Positions 1-9,453 are shown, counted from the stretch's first letter. The stretch is DNA of 64,000 nucleotides from Chryseobacterium gambrini (GCF_900156825.1 NZ_FTOV01000001.1:434001-498000), one strand, 5' to 3'. A program made the numbers and translations. Notes: generated from the sequence alone by a model not told the origin.

Positions 1-152
1 TGTTTAAACTAGTATTTCAAAAGCCTGTAAAGAGAAAAAATCTTTGATTTTTTTTAACTCATGTGCTCTTTTTTTCTATTTAAGTATTAAGCTTAAAAAA
101 CTAAAGTGTTTAAATCTTTTGCGTCTTTTGTGGTAAAAAAATTTAGACAAGT
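1..152 (-). repeat. Repeat family A, copy A1 (internally shortened)
   Basis: Read on the minus strand this matches the copies at 28225, 29629 and 50589. It starts with an ACTTGTCTAAA-type end, followed by TACCACAAAAGACGCAAAAG and the shared core AAATCAAAGATTTTTTCTCT. It then jumps from GGCTTTTGAAATACT straight to the terminal AGTTTAAACA, so about 50 bp of the right half is missing. It lies just downstream of leuC. The window edge may cut off its last bases. Confidence 0.75.
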
Positions 153-172
153 TTTAAGTAAATTAATCTCCA

Positions 173-1552
173 TCAGTTTTCAAAGACGGAAATTCTTCCT
201 TCCACAGCAACTTTTGCAGCCGTCAAAGGACTTGCCAGAATTGTTCTCGCACCTTGTCCCTGTCTTCCCTCAAAATTCCTGTTCGAAGTAGAAACGCAAT
301 ATTCCCCTTCCGGGATTTTATCATCATTCATCGCTAAACACGCCGAACATCCCGGTTGTCTGATCTGGAAACCCGCTTCATTAAAAACCTTATCTAAACC
401 TTCTTCAAAAATCTGTTTCGCAACCTGTTGAGAACCCGGAACAAGCCACGCATGAACATGATCCGACTTTCTTTTTCCTTTAACATAATTTGCCGCAGAT
501 CGGAAATCTTCAATTCTCGCATTCGTACAGCTTCCGATAAAAACATAATTCACTTTAATATCAGAAAGAGCCTGTCCCGCTTTCAAACCCATATATTTTA
601 AAGCCTTCTCTTCAGATTCGTTCTGAGGATTCGGGATATTCTGACTGATGGAAATTCCCATCCCCGGATTGGTTCCATACGTTACCATCGGATAAATTTC
701 CGAAGCATCGAAAGAAAATTCAACATCAAAAACTGCTCCTTCATCGGTTTTCAAAGTTTTCCAGTATTCCAGTTTTTCTTCCCATTCATCGCCTTTCGGT
801 GCGAAAGTTCTTCCTTTTACGTACTCAAAAGTTGTTTCATCAGGAGCAATCATTCCTCCGCGGGCGCCCATTTCGATACTCATATTACAAACCGTCATTC
901 TGCCTTCCATCGACATTTCTTCGAAGACATTTCCGGCATATTCGCAGAAATAACCTGTTCCGCCGTCAGTTCCCACTTTTGAAATAATGTACAAAATCAC
1001 ATCTTTGGGCTGAACATTTTTATTTAACTTACCATTTACGGTAATTCTCATCGATTTTGGCTTATTCAGCAGTAAACACTGGCTCGCAAAAACCTGCGCC
1101 ACCTGACTTGTTCCTATTCCGAAAGCAATCGAGCCGAAAGCGCCGTGCGTAGAAGTATGGCTGTCTCCGCAAACAATGCTCATTCCCGGCTGTGTAACGC
1201 CTAATTCCGGAGCAATGATGTGAACAATCCCCTGATATTGGTGTCCTAAACCATACAATTCTATGTTGTTTTTCTTACAGTTTTCCGTTAACTGCTCCAC
1301 CTGATTTCTGGAGGATGCATCGCGAATCGGCTGATCCTGATCCAAAGTCGGAACATTATGATCCGCAGTCGCTACAATCTGTTTCGGTCTGAAAACTTCC
1401 AGATTTCTAGCTTCCAGTTCCCCAAAAGCCTGTGGACTGGTTACTTCGTGAATAAGATGTTTATCAATATAAATAATCTGAGGTCCGTCCGGAATCGTCT
1501 CTACAACGTGCGCATCCCAGACTTTATCAAACAGTGTCTTTTTTGTGTTCAT
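173..1552 (-). CDS. leuC: 3-isopropylmalate dehydratase large subunit
   Basis: LeuC isomerises 2-isopropylmalate to 3-isopropylmalate in cytosolic leucine biosynthesis, as a heterodimer with LeuD. The 459 residues match the usual LeuC length. The three [4Fe-4S] ligands are visible as C342 (in [11 protein letters not shown]) and C402/C405 (in PGCSACLAM), and the aconitase-type GDSHTSTHG motif lies near residue 128. The gene follows leuA by 30 bp on the same strand. No leuD or leuB is in view, and they may lie beyond the left edge. The ATG start gives the typical [15 protein letters not shown] opening. Confidence 0.96.
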   Translation of the reverse strand: MNTKKTLFDKVWDAHVVETIPDGPQIIYIDKHLIHEVTSPQAFGELEARNLEVFRPKQIVATADHNVPTLDQDQPIRDASSRNQVEQLTENCKKNNIELYGLGHQYQGIVHIIAPELGVTQPGMSIVCGDSHTSTHGAFGSIAFGIGTSQVAQVFASQCLLLNKPKSMRITVNGKLNKNVQPKDVILYIISKVGTDGGTGYFCEYAGNVFEEMSMEGRMTVCNMSIEMGARGGMIAPDETTFEYVKGRTFAPKGDEWEEKLEYWKTLKTDEGAVFDVEFSFDASEIYPMVTYGTNPGMGISISQNIPNPQNESEEKALKYMGLKAGQALSDIKVNYVFIGSCTNARIEDFRSAANYVKGKRKSDHVHAWLVPGSQQVAKQIFEEGLDKVFNEAGFQIRQPGCSACLAMNDDKIPEGEYCVSTSNRNFEGRQGQGARTILASPLTAAKVAVEGRISVFEN

Positions 1553-1582
1553 TCTAATTTATGTAATGGAGAATCAATTATG

Positions 1583-2746
1583 TTACCCTATTTTTCTTGT
1601 CACTTTTTCAATCATTGAACTTAAATCGTCATTATTGACTTCTTTTTTACCGTCAGCAATTTTCAAAAACTCCTGATACAGAAAATCAAGTTCATTTTTA
1701 GTAACTTCAAAACCAATATGTTTAAATCTGTATGCCAAAGCAGAACGTCCGCTTCTTGCTGTTAAAACAATGGTAGAAGCATTCACGCCCACTTCCGCAG
1801 GATCAATAATTTCGTAAGTTTCCCTGTTTTTAATGACTCCGTCCTGATGGATTCCTGAACTGTGCGCAAAAGCATTCGCTCCCACAATCGCTTTGTTCGG
1901 CTGAACCGGCATTCCCATCAATTCAGAAACCAAAACACTCATGGGATTGAGCATTTTGGACTGAACGTCAGTATATAATTCTAAATATGGATGCTGTTTT
2001 AAAATCATTACCACTTCTTCCAGCGCCGTATTTCCGGCTCTTTCTCCCAATCCGTTAATGGTGCACTCTATCTGTCTCGCTCCGTTGATGACTCCTGCAA
2101 TAGAATTAGCGGTTGCCATTCCCAGATCGTTGTGGCAGTGACAGGATAAGATCACACGATCAATGCCTTTTACATTTTCTTTCAGGTATTTTATTTTTGC
2201 ACCGTACTCTTCAGGAAGACAATATCCCGTTGTATCCGGAATATTAAGCACGGTTGCCCCTGCTTTTATCACTTCTTCGCAAACTCTTGCCAGATAATCA
2301 TTGTCTGTTCTTCCTGCATCTTCCGCATAAAATTCCACGTCTTCCACATACGATTTGGCATATTTTACAGCCTGAACCGCTCTTTCAACAATATCTTCCC
2401 TGTTTGAATTGAATTTAAATCTGATATGAGAATCCGAAGTTCCGATTCCGGTGTGAATTCTCGGTCTTTTGGCGTATTTTAATGCTTCGGCTGCGGTATC
2501 AATATCTTTCTGATTGGCTCTGGTTAATCCGCAGACTTTCGCATTTTTCACTAATTTTGAAATCTCCGAAACCGAATGAAAATCTCCGGGACTGGAAATC
2601 GGGAAACCGGCTTCAATGACATCCACTCCCAGTTCATCCAGTTTTTCGGCTATAATTAATTTTTGCTCGGTATTTAACTTACAGCCGGGAACCTGCTCTC
2701 CATCACGCAGCGTTGTATCAAAAATTTCGACTTTTTCGGATTTCAT
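1583..2746 (-). CDS. leuA: 2-isopropylmalate synthase, short form
   Basis: LeuA condenses 2-ketoisovalerate with acetyl-CoA, the committed step of leucine synthesis. The TIM-barrel signature DTTLRDGEQ is at residues 10-18, the metal-binding SCHCHNDLG is near residue 205, and NGLGERAGN follows. At 387 residues the protein stops after the linker region and lacks the C-terminal leucine-binding regulatory domain of ~510-residue LeuA. Homocitrate synthase and citramalate synthase belong to the same superfamily, but the close neighbour leuC supports leucine synthesis. leuA and leuC are probably one operon. Confidence 0.9.
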   Translation of the reverse strand: MKSEKVEIFDTTLRDGEQVPGCKLNTEQKLIIAEKLDELGVDVIEAGFPISSPGDFHSVSEISKLVKNAKVCGLTRANQKDIDTAAEALKYAKRPRIHTGIGTSDSHIRFKFNSNREDIVERAVQAVKYAKSYVEDVEFYAEDAGRTDNDYLARVCEEVIKAGATVLNIPDTTGYCLPEEYGAKIKYLKENVKGIDRVILSCHCHNDLGMATANSIAGVINGARQIECTINGLGERAGNTALEEVVMILKQHPYLELYTDVQSKMLNPMSVLVSELMGMPVQPNKAIVGANAFAHSSGIHQDGVIKNRETYEIIDPAEVGVNASTIVLTARSGRSALAYRFKHIGFEVTKNELDFLYQEFLKIADGKKEVNNDDLSSMIEKVTRKIG

Positions 2747-2819
2747 AATGAAGTTTTTACTTAATTTTGATTCAAAACTAGAAAGATGAAACGTTTATTC
2801 ATTTTCAGTTTTTATAAAA

Positions 2820-2844
2820 AATACAATACTCAAAATATTGTATT
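2820..2844 (-). terminator. Hairpin in the leuA leader (possible terminator or attenuator)
   Basis: A 9-bp inverted repeat, AATACAATA and TATTGTATT with a 7-nt loop, is followed on the minus strand by a T run. It lies about 75 bp upstream of the leuA start, so a stable version would act on the leu transcript. The stem is all A/T except one C-G pair and is therefore weak. It may equally be a random AT-rich inverted repeat between divergent genes. Confidence 0.3.
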
Positions 2845-2893
2845 TTAATTTCAATTATTTGATTATCATTATTTTAAATTTTAAAAATTTACA

Positions 2894-4444
2894 ATGGCAG
2901 AATTGCATAAAGATTTTTTATTCGTACTCATTAAATCACTGACAACTTCAGAAAAAAGGCAATTCACCTTGTATGTAAACCGTCTCGGAATTAACGCGGA
3001 TGCCAAATTTCTTCTTCTTTTTTCAGAACTGGATAAGATGAAGGAATACGATGAACATATCATCATCAACAAAAAAATTTCGACAAAACAGCAGTTATCG
3101 AACCTGAAAGCGCATCTTTACAAGCAGATTCTTGTGAGTTTACGGATGAACCCAAGTCATCAGAATTACAGAATTCAACTGCGTGAACAATTGGATTTTG
3201 CGAATATTCTTTATCAGAAAGGCTTGTATAAACAGGCTTTAAAAATTTTAGATAAAGCAAAACAGACCGCTTTGGAACTGGATGAAAAAAGTATTGCTTC
3301 GGAAATTATCGATCTGGAAAAAGTAATTGAATCCCAGTTTATTACCCGAAGTATTGAAGGTAGAGCCGATGAACTGATCAGACAATCCACGGAAATCAGC
3401 AAACAGAATCATTATGCGACAGAATTATCCAATCTTTCGCTGAAACTGTACAGTGAAATGCTGACAAAAGGTTATGTAAAAAACGATGAAGACCGTGCCG
3501 AAATCATGCAGATATTCAATTCGCAGATTCAGAAAATTAATTTCAAAAAGCTGAATTTCACAGAGAAATTGTGGTATTTTAAAGCGCATGTCTGGAAAAA
3601 CCAATTGCTTCAGGAATATAAATATACGTTGAAATATGCTTTTCAATGGGTGGATTTATTTCACAAAAATCCTGAAATGATCGTAAGCCATCCCGTTTGG
3701 TACATCAAAGGAAATACCTACCTGCTGAAAATCTTATTCCTTTACGGAAATATTGATATTCTTGAGGAAAGTTTCGAAGATTTCAACAAAGTGGTTCATT
3801 CTTCAAGTTTTGCTCAAAATGAAAACCTGCAATCGCTTATTTTTCTGACGCATTACAATACTTTAATGAACATTCACTTTGTGAAAGGGGAATTCTTCTC
3901 CGGTTCGAAATTGATTCCTGAAATCGAGCTGAAAATGGATAAGCTCCGGGATAAAATTGATGAGCATCATTTCATGATTCTTTATTTAAAAATGGCAGCG
4001 ATGTTTTTTGGAAGCAGGAAATTTGAGGAATCCATCAGTTATTCATTGAAAGTGATCGAATCGAAGGGAAATGTTCAGGAAGATTTACTGTTCCACACCC
4101 GAATTTTGATTCTGATGGCAAAACATGAATCCGGAAACGATGAAGATTATGATGAATTTATAAAAGCAACTTTAAAATTCACCAAAAAGATGAAAAAGCC
4201 GGATGAATTCCACTTTGAAAGCATTCATTTTTTCAAAAATCTGAATAATATAACACCGGACAGACAATTGGAATCTTTCAAAAAATTTGACGAAAAATTA
4301 ACTCTTTTTTCTGAAAATGAATACTACAGAAGGTCTTTGCTGTACATAGATATTCATGGTTGGGTACAGTCTAAAGTAAGAAATGTGGATGTTATTGAGA
4401 TTATTAAAGAAAAGGTGCGGTACAAAAGAAAGCATCAGTCTTAA
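2894..4444 (+). CDS. Conserved hypothetical helical protein
   Basis: I do not recognise a named family for this 516-residue protein. It has no signal peptide or membrane segment and is rich in Lys, Glu, Leu and Phe, with long predicted amphipathic helices. Regularly spaced stretches such as ILYQKGLYKQALKILDKAK (near residue 110) and FEESISYSLKVIE (near 380) look like TPR-type helix pairs. A cytosolic scaffold or partner-binding protein is the best guess. It is divergent from leuA and upstream of thrS. The ATG start sits at the end of the AT-rich spacer. Confidence 0.75.
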   Translation: MAELHKDFLFVLIKSLTTSEKRQFTLYVNRLGINADAKFLLLFSELDKMKEYDEHIIINKKISTKQQLSNLKAHLYKQILVSLRMNPSHQNYRIQLREQLDFANILYQKGLYKQALKILDKAKQTALELDEKSIASEIIDLEKVIESQFITRSIEGRADELIRQSTEISKQNHYATELSNLSLKLYSEMLTKGYVKNDEDRAEIMQIFNSQIQKINFKKLNFTEKLWYFKAHVWKNQLLQEYKYTLKYAFQWVDLFHKNPEMIVSHPVWYIKGNTYLLKILFLYGNIDILEESFEDFNKVVHSSSFAQNENLQSLIFLTHYNTLMNIHFVKGEFFSGSKLIPEIELKMDKLRDKIDEHHFMILYLKMAAMFFGSRKFEESISYSLKVIESKGNVQEDLLFHTRILILMAKHESGNDEDYDEFIKATLKFTKKMKKPDEFHFESIHFFKNLNNITPDRQLESFKKFDEKLTLFSENEYYRRSLLYIDIHGWVQSKVRNVDVIEIIKEKVRYKRKHQS

Positions 4445-4464
4445 TTTAACCTATTCATAATTAG

Positions 4465-4525
4465 ACCGTTGGTTAAACGTTAATTATTTATAACGGTATT
4501 CTGAGATTTTTCGTACTAAATCTCG
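4465..4525 (+). terminator. Two hairpins after the helical protein gene
   Basis: ACCGTT...AACGGT (about 4465-4497) and GAGATTT...AAATCTC (about 4503-4524) form two consecutive stems between this gene and thrS. Neither is followed by a long T run, so termination is only suggested. They could also lie in the thrS leader if transcription starts further upstream than the candidate promoter at 4568. Confidence 0.35.
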
Positions 4526-4567
4526 TCTCAAAAATGCGTGAAAGTAGTATTTTAAATAAAAAATCCG

Positions 4568-4575
4568 TATTTTTG
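4568..4575 (+). promoter_or_regulatory. Candidate -7 element of thrS
   Basis: TATTTTTG matches the Bacteroidota -7 consensus TAnnTTTG and lies 24 bp upstream of the thrS ATG. No clear TTTG -33 element is seen at the usual 19-bp spacing. Confidence 0.5.
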
Positions 4576-4599
4576 CATCTTAAAATTTCTTAGTAAACA

Positions 4600-6537
4600 A
4601 TGATAAAAATTACACTTCCAGACAATAGTGTCAGAGAATTCGAGGCGGGAGTTACTCCGCTAGATGTGGCAAAATCTATAAGCGAGGGATTGGCTAGAAA
4701 TACCATTTCCGCAGTTGTAAACGACAAACAAGTAGAGACGACCACACCTATAACCACGGATGCTGCGGTACAATTGCTAACCTGGAATGATGATCTTGGA
4801 AAGAAAGCTTTCTGGCATTCTTCTGCCCACCTTTTGGCGCAGGCAATCCTTGAGTTTTATCCTAATGCTAAGTTAACCATTGGTCCTGCCATTGAAAAAG
4901 GATTCTATTATGACGTAGATTTCGGGGACGAAAGTTTATCTGATAAAGATTTCGAAAAGATCGAAAAGAAGGTTTTGGAAAATGCTAAAAAAGGATCTAC
5001 ATTCTCTTTATATCCGGTTTCTAAAGAAGAAGCTTTAAAAGTGTATGCAGACAATCCTTATAAAATGGAACTGATTTCTAATCTTAATGATGGGGAAATC
5101 ACTTTCGTAACGCATGATGACTTCACAGATCTTTGTCGTGGAGGACACATTCCTAACACAAGTATTGTAAAGGCAATGAAGATTTTAAATGCTGCCGGAG
5201 CATACTGGAGAGGAAACGAAAAAAATCCTCAGTTAACAAGAGTTTATGGTATTTCTTTCCCGAAACAGAAAGATTTAACAGAATATCTTGAACTTTTAGA
5301 AGAGGCTAAAAAAAGAGACCACAGAAAACTGGGTAAAGAACTTGGAATTTTCGCTTTCTCTGAAAAAGTAGGTCAGGGATTGCCTTTATGGTTGCCAAAA
5401 GGAGCTGCTTTAAGAAAAAAATTAGAGAATTTCCTTTCTGAAGCTCAGAAAAAAGCAGGTTACGAATTTGTAATTTCTCCGCATATCGGTGCGAAGGAAT
5501 TGTATGTAACTTCCGGTCACTGGGATAAATACGGAGCAGACAGCTTCCAGCCGATTAAAACTCCGAATGAAGGAGAAGAATTCATGCTGAAACCGATGAA
5601 CTGTCCGCATCACTGTGAAATTTACAAAACTTCACAGTGGAGCTACAGAGATTTGCCTAAAAGATATGCAGAATTTGGTACCGTTTACAGATATGAACAA
5701 AGTGGTGAGCTTCACGGTTTAACGAGAGTTCGCGGATTTACTCAGGATGATGCGCATTTGTTCTGTACTCCGGATCAGTTGATGGATGAATTTAAGAAAA
5801 CGATTGATTTGGTTCTATATGTTTTCGGTTCATTAGGTTTTGCAGATTTTACCGCTCAGATTTCTTTAAGAGATCCTGAAAATAAAGAAAAATACATCGG
5901 AACCGACGAAAACTGGGAGAAAGCAGAAAATGCAATCGTAACAGCGGCAACGGAAAAAGGATTGAATACAGTAACTGAATACGGCGAAGCCGCTTTCTAC
6001 GGTCCTAAACTGGATTTCATGGTGAAAGATGCTTTAGGCAGAAAATGGCAGCTTGGAACGATTCAGGTGGATTATAACTTACCGGAAAGATTTGATCTTT
6101 GGTACACAGGAAGCGATGGCGAAAAGCACAGACCGGTAATGATTCACAGAGCGCCGTTTGGTTCTATGGAAAGATTCATTGCGATTCTTATTGAGAATAC
6201 AGCGGGAGATTTCCCATTGTGGCTGGCTCCTGATCAGTTTATCATACTTCCGATCAGTGAAAAATACGTAGATTATGCTAAAAAAGTTTCTCAATTACTG
6301 GAAAATCACGATATTAGCGGATTAATTGACGACAGAAACGAAAAGACGGGTAAAAAGATCCGCGATGCCGAATTAAAGAAGATTCCATTCATGATTGTAG
6401 TGGGAGAAAATGAAGAAAAGGATGGCACAATTTCTGTAAGAAGACGTAGCGAAGGCGATTTAGGAGTAATGAAGATCGAAGATTTCGTTGCTTATTTTAA
6501 AGAACAGTCAAAAACAGGATTTGAGTTTAACGCTTAA
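4600..6537 (+). CDS. thrS: Threonyl-tRNA synthetase
   Basis: ThrRS charges tRNA-Thr in the cytosol. The full-length 645-residue protein has the expected order: an N-terminal TGS domain (about 1-62), the editing domain with the zinc-type HSSAH motif (H73, H77) and CRGGHIP, the class II catalytic core with [11 protein letters not shown] and [20 protein letters not shown], and the C-terminal anticodon-binding domain (from about 545). The ATG start gives MIKITLPD, the normal TGS opening. It is followed by infC, as in many bacteria, with a hairpin but no obvious terminator between them. Confidence 0.98.
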   Translation: MIKITLPDNSVREFEAGVTPLDVAKSISEGLARNTISAVVNDKQVETTTPITTDAAVQLLTWNDDLGKKAFWHSSAHLLAQAILEFYPNAKLTIGPAIEKGFYYDVDFGDESLSDKDFEKIEKKVLENAKKGSTFSLYPVSKEEALKVYADNPYKMELISNLNDGEITFVTHDDFTDLCRGGHIPNTSIVKAMKILNAAGAYWRGNEKNPQLTRVYGISFPKQKDLTEYLELLEEAKKRDHRKLGKELGIFAFSEKVGQGLPLWLPKGAALRKKLENFLSEAQKKAGYEFVISPHIGAKELYVTSGHWDKYGADSFQPIKTPNEGEEFMLKPMNCPHHCEIYKTSQWSYRDLPKRYAEFGTVYRYEQSGELHGLTRVRGFTQDDAHLFCTPDQLMDEFKKTIDLVLYVFGSLGFADFTAQISLRDPENKEKYIGTDENWEKAENAIVTAATEKGLNTVTEYGEAAFYGPKLDFMVKDALGRKWQLGTIQVDYNLPERFDLWYTGSDGEKHRPVMIHRAPFGSMERFIAILIENTAGDFPLWLAPDQFIILPISEKYVDYAKKVSQLLENHDISGLIDDRNEKTGKKIRDAELKKIPFMIVVGENEEKDGTISVRRRSEGDLGVMKIEDFVAYFKEQSKTGFEFNA

Positions 6538-6552
6538 ATCTGAAAGAATATG

Positions 6553-6588
6553 ATTCTGAATAACTGAAAATTACTTTTTATTCAGAAT
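6553..6588 (+). promoter_or_regulatory. Inverted repeat between thrS and infC
   Basis: ATTCTGAATAA and TTATTCAGAAT form a perfect 11-bp stem with a 14-nt loop, starting 15 bp after the thrS stop. No T run follows, so it does not look like a simple terminator. It may stabilise the thrS message end or mark a processing site ahead of infC. Confidence 0.45.
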
Positions 6589-6629
6589 GATTGATAAAAA
6601 TAGAAGTTAACCAATAAAATTATAATACA

Positions 6630-7190
6630 ATAGCACAAAGATTTAACAACAGGGGCCCACAGAGACGTCCGGTACAGGAGGACGCACACTTGATCAACGA
6701 TAAAATTCGTGTGAGAGAGCTTCGTTTGGTGGGCGATAACGTAGAGCCGGGAGTTTATCCTACTGATAAGGCAAGACAGATTGCTCAGGAGCAGGAATTG
6801 GATCTTGTAGTAATCTCCGATAAGGCTGAACCGTTTATTGCAAGGATTCTGGACTATAAAAAGTTCTTATACGAGCAAAAGAAAAAGCAGAAGGAATTAA
6901 AAGCTAAGCAGGTAAAAGTAGTTGTGAAAGAAATCCGTTTCGGACCTCAGACAGATGAGCACGATTACGAATTCAAAAAGAAACATGCTGAGAAATTCCT
7001 TGAAGAAGGTTCAAAATTAAAGACCTACGTATTTTTTAAAGGACGTTCGATTATCTTTAAAGACCAGGGAGAAATCTTACTTTTAAAACTTGCTCAGGAA
7101 TTGGAGCACGTTGGAAAAGTAGACCAGCTTCCTAAGCTTGAAGGAAAAAGAATGATTATGATGATGAGTCCTAAAAAACCAGCTAAATAA
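6630..7190 (+). CDS. infC: Translation initiation factor IF-3, probable ATA start
   Basis: IF-3 binds the 30S subunit and discriminates against non-standard start codons. The reading frame is unmistakable ([46 protein letters not shown]). Homologous N-terminal sequence continues upstream of the first ordinary start codon (TTG at 6690): [20 protein letters not shown], preceded by ATA at 6630. An in-frame TAA at 6615 closes the frame, and no ATG, GTG, TTG or ATT lies between it and 6690. I therefore place the start at ATA, giving 186 residues. A rare start codon fits the IF-3 autoregulation known for the AUU start of Escherichia coli infC. Confidence 0.85.
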   Translation: MAQRFNNRGPQRRPVQEDAHLINDKIRVRELRLVGDNVEPGVYPTDKARQIAQEQELDLVVISDKAEPFIARILDYKKFLYEQKKKQKELKAKQVKVVVKEIRFGPQTDEHDYEFKKKHAEKFLEEGSKLKTYVFFKGRSIIFKDQGEILLLKLAQELEHVGKVDQLPKLEGKRMIMMMSPKKPAK

Positions 7191-7228
7191 TCTACAGCCG
7201 GATCTACGGATCTGAAACTAAAATATAC

Positions 7229-7258
7229 AGCCTCAAATTATTTTTGAGGCTTTTGTTT
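7229..7258 (+). terminator. Intrinsic terminator after infC
   Basis: AGCCTCAAA and TTTGAGGCT form a perfect 9-bp stem with a 5-nt loop, followed by TTTGTTTTAT. It separates infC from the hydrolase gene, and so from rpmI-rplT. Confidence 0.85.
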
Positions 7259-7372
7259 TATAGTAATTTAATTTTAATGAATCAGATTAAAGTTATGTTA
7301 TAAAATTTACATTAATTATTAAATATTTTTTAATTTTTAACATAGATCAAGATTATCCATTTAATTTACTGC

Positions 7373-7380
7373 TACATTTG
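7373..7380 (+). promoter_or_regulatory. Candidate -7 element of the hydrolase gene
   Basis: TACATTTG matches TAnnTTTG about 70 bp upstream of the ATG at 7452. No convincing -33 TTTG is present at the usual spacing. Confidence 0.5.
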
Positions 7381-7451
7381 CTTTAGAAAAATAAGACAAC
7401 AGTCAACTTATTTAAGAATTAAAATTGAATAACAAATTAAACAACAAAGCA

Positions 7452-8273
7452 ATGAGTACATTAAAATTAAAAGACGGAACAGAAATTTTTTACAAAGATC
7501 AGGGAGAAGGGCCAGTATTGATGTTTCACCACGGATGGCCTTTATCTTCTGATGACTGGGATGCACAGGTGATCTTCTTTTTGCAGAGAGGTTACAGGGT
7601 AATTGCTCACGACAGAAGAGGTCACGGACGTTCCAGCCAGAATATTTATAATCATACGATTGAACAATATGCTTCTGATGCCGCAGAATTGGTAGAATTT
7701 CTGGATCTGAAAGATGTTGTGCATATCGGACATTCTACAGGAGGTGGTGAAGTGATCCGCTATGTAAACAAATATGCCAACGGAAGAGCAAAAAAAGCGG
7801 TATTGATAAGCGCTGTTCCTCCGGTAATGGTAAAAAGCGAAAACAATCCGGATGGCGTTCCGATGGAGGTTTTTGACAACATCAGAGATCAGACTTTAAA
7901 TAACAGAAATCAGTTTTTTATGGATTTAACGGTTCCTTTCTACGGCTACAACAGAGAAGGTGCCGTAGTGAAGCAAGGTGTACAGACCAACTGGTGGAGA
8001 CAGGGAATGATGGGAGGAATTGTGGCTCATTATGACGGAATCAAAGCTTTTTCTGAGACAGATTTTACAGAAGACCTGAAAGCTGTTGATATTCCGGTAC
8101 TGTTGCTGCACGGTGAAGACGACCAGATTGTGCCTATTGAAAATTCCGCTATAAAATCTGCTAAATTATTGAAAAACGGTAAGCTGATTACTTATCCGGG
8201 ATTCCCTCACGGAATGCCTACTACTGAACATCAGACGATTAATAAAGATCTTTTGGATTTTATTGAGGCTTAA
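7452..8273 (+). CDS. Alpha/beta hydrolase (non-heme haloperoxidase/esterase type)
   Basis: This 273-residue cytosolic alpha/beta hydrolase resembles cofactor-free haloperoxidases and aryl esterases. The nucleophile elbow is GHSTGGG near residue 95, the acid is in HGEDDQIVP near 220, and the histidine is in GFPHGMP near 252. The HHGWPLSSDDWD oxyanion-hole region is near residue 25. A TTG lies nine codons upstream in frame, but the ATG giving MSTLKLKDGTEIFYKDQG is the normal family start. It has its own candidate promoter and terminators on both sides, so it is a free-standing gene between infC and rpmI. The substrate cannot be inferred. Confidence 0.88.
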   Translation: MSTLKLKDGTEIFYKDQGEGPVLMFHHGWPLSSDDWDAQVIFFLQRGYRVIAHDRRGHGRSSQNIYNHTIEQYASDAAELVEFLDLKDVVHIGHSTGGGEVIRYVNKYANGRAKKAVLISAVPPVMVKSENNPDGVPMEVFDNIRDQTLNNRNQFFMDLTVPFYGYNREGAVVKQGVQTNWWRQGMMGGIVAHYDGIKAFSETDFTEDLKAVDIPVLLLHGEDDQIVPIENSAIKSAKLLKNGKLITYPGFPHGMPTTEHQTINKDLLDFIEA

Positions 8274-8295
8274 TTTTTTCTACATACAAGTAAAG

Positions 8296-8327
8296 CAGCA
8301 ATCAGAGTATTTTGGTTGCTGTTTTTT
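8296..8327 (+). terminator. Intrinsic terminator after the hydrolase
   Basis: CAGCAATC pairs with GGTTGCTG (one G-T wobble) and is followed by six T residues. Confidence 0.75.
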
Positions 8328-8494
8328 ATTTCAAGCGGATTTGCCGGAATTTTTCAGTAATTTTTATACAAAAATATTTACAAAGTTTGTCATCGTGAAA
8401 AGGATTTCAACGATGCATTGAATACTTTGTTTAGATGCTTTCAGCATGAAAGATATTATGGATATTCGTTTACTATTTATATTGGGAACTGCCA

Positions 8495-8592
8495 CTCTAG
8501 CCCTGATTGGAACGACATCCTTTTTGGTTGCGGGCGGAGTGAAGCGGAGTCCGCAACCAAAAAGATACAGTGAAAAGCAGGAAACAGCTTCA
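8495..8592 (+). ncRNA. Structured intergenic element upstream of rpmI (possible flavobacterial RNA motif)
   Basis: A perfect 14-bp inverted repeat, CTTTTTGGTTGCGG (8520-8533) and CCGCAACCAAAAAG (8551-8564), encloses a 17-nt GA-rich loop. It is bracketed by CTAGCCCTGATTGGAACGAC on the left and GATACAGTGAAAAGCAGGAA on the right, where CCTG and CAGG can form an outer stem. From memory, very similar brackets with variable central hairpins recur in many Flavobacteriia intergenic regions. They may correspond to a described motif such as Flavo-1, but I cannot verify this. The element is not translated convincingly, and its strand is a guess from orientation. Confidence 0.5.
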
Positions 8593-8687
8593 AACAAAAT
8601 TTACCTCACAAAAACGGTAATACCTAAAGCTTCATACACTTCCCTATTCTATTCAAAAAATCTTTTTCAAATCTCGAAATTTTTCTG

Positions 8688-8695
8688 TAATTTTG
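8688..8695 (+). promoter_or_regulatory. Candidate -7 element of rpmI-rplT
   Basis: TAATTTTG fits TAnnTTTG and lies 71 bp upstream of the rpmI ATG. A near-consensus TTTC lies at the expected -33 position, 19 bp upstream. Confidence 0.5.
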
Positions 8696-8766
8696 CAGAC
8701 TATTATTCCGGGCAATCGGAAATAGCCAAAACAGATATTGATAACAAAACAATAAAAAGCAAAACA

Positions 8767-8964
8767 ATGCCAAAATTAAAAACGAAATCAGGTGCTAAGA
8801 AACGTTTTGCTCTTACCGGATCTGGTAAGATCAAAAGAAAGAACGCTTACAAAAGCCACATCTTAACGAAGAAAGAAACGAAGCAGAAGAGAAATCTTAC
8901 TACGACTTCTTACGTTGCTGCTGTGGACGAGAAAAGCGTATTGCGTCAATTAGCAATTAAGTAG
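8767..8964 (+). CDS. rpmI: 50S ribosomal protein L35
   Basis: L35 is a small basic protein of the large ribosomal subunit. The 65 residues read [20 protein letters not shown] and continue with [16 protein letters not shown], which is diagnostic. The open frame extends about 320 bp upstream, but that part is intergenic: it contains the structured element and a promoter, so the start is the ATG at 8767. rplT follows 120 bp downstream, as expected. Confidence 0.97.
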   Translation: MPKLKTKSGAKKRFALTGSGKIKRKNAYKSHILTKKETKQKRNLTTTSYVAAVDEKSVLRQLAIK

Positions 8965-9084
8965 TTTTTATAAATCTATAGTCGGTTTATAAGAATTCAA
9001 ACAAATTCAACATTTTAACCCTGAAATGGAGCCACTAAGAGTAATGAAATAATTACCGCACATTTCAAAAAAACAATTTAAATT

Positions 9085-9429
9085 ATGCCAAGATCAGTAA
9101 ATTCGGTAGCTTCAAGAGCTAGAAGAAAGAAAATTTTTAAGCACGCTAAAGGTTATTTCGGAAGAAGAAAGAACGTTTGGACGGTAGCTAAAAACGCGGT
9201 AGAAAAAGCAATGCAATATGCTTACCGTGGTAGAAAAGAGAAGAAAAGAAATTTCAGAGCACTTTGGATCACTCGTATCAACGCGGGAACCAGAGAGCAC
9301 GGAATGTCTTACTCTCAGTTTATGGGAGCTCTTAAAAAGAACAACATTGAGCTTAACAGAAAAGTTTTAGCAGATTTAGCAATGAATCACCCTGAAGCTT
9401 TCAAAGCAGTTGTAGATCAAGTAAAATAA
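9085..9429 (+). CDS. rplT: 50S ribosomal protein L20
   Basis: L20 binds 23S rRNA early in large-subunit assembly. The 114-residue product begins [20 protein letters not shown] and contains [12 protein letters not shown] and [20 protein letters not shown], all typical. It is co-oriented with rpmI. In other bacteria L20 represses this operon by binding its leader. I see no specific L20 site in the 120-bp gap. Confidence 0.98.
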   Translation: MPRSVNSVASRARRKKIFKHAKGYFGRRKNVWTVAKNAVEKAMQYAYRGRKEKKRNFRALWITRINAGTREHGMSYSQFMGALKKNNIELNRKVLADLAMNHPEAFKAVVDQVK

Positions 9430-9453
9430 TGTAAAATTTTTGTTATCAATATA

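Noticed and set aside
4445..4599. T-box or other riboswitch upstream of thrS
   Set aside because: The gap is only 155 bp, with two simple hairpins and no T-box sequence or specifier loop that I can recognise.
8446..8766. N-terminal extension of the rpmI frame
   Set aside because: The extension covers the structured element and the -7 promoter element. L35 begins at the ATG at 8767 as in all homologues.
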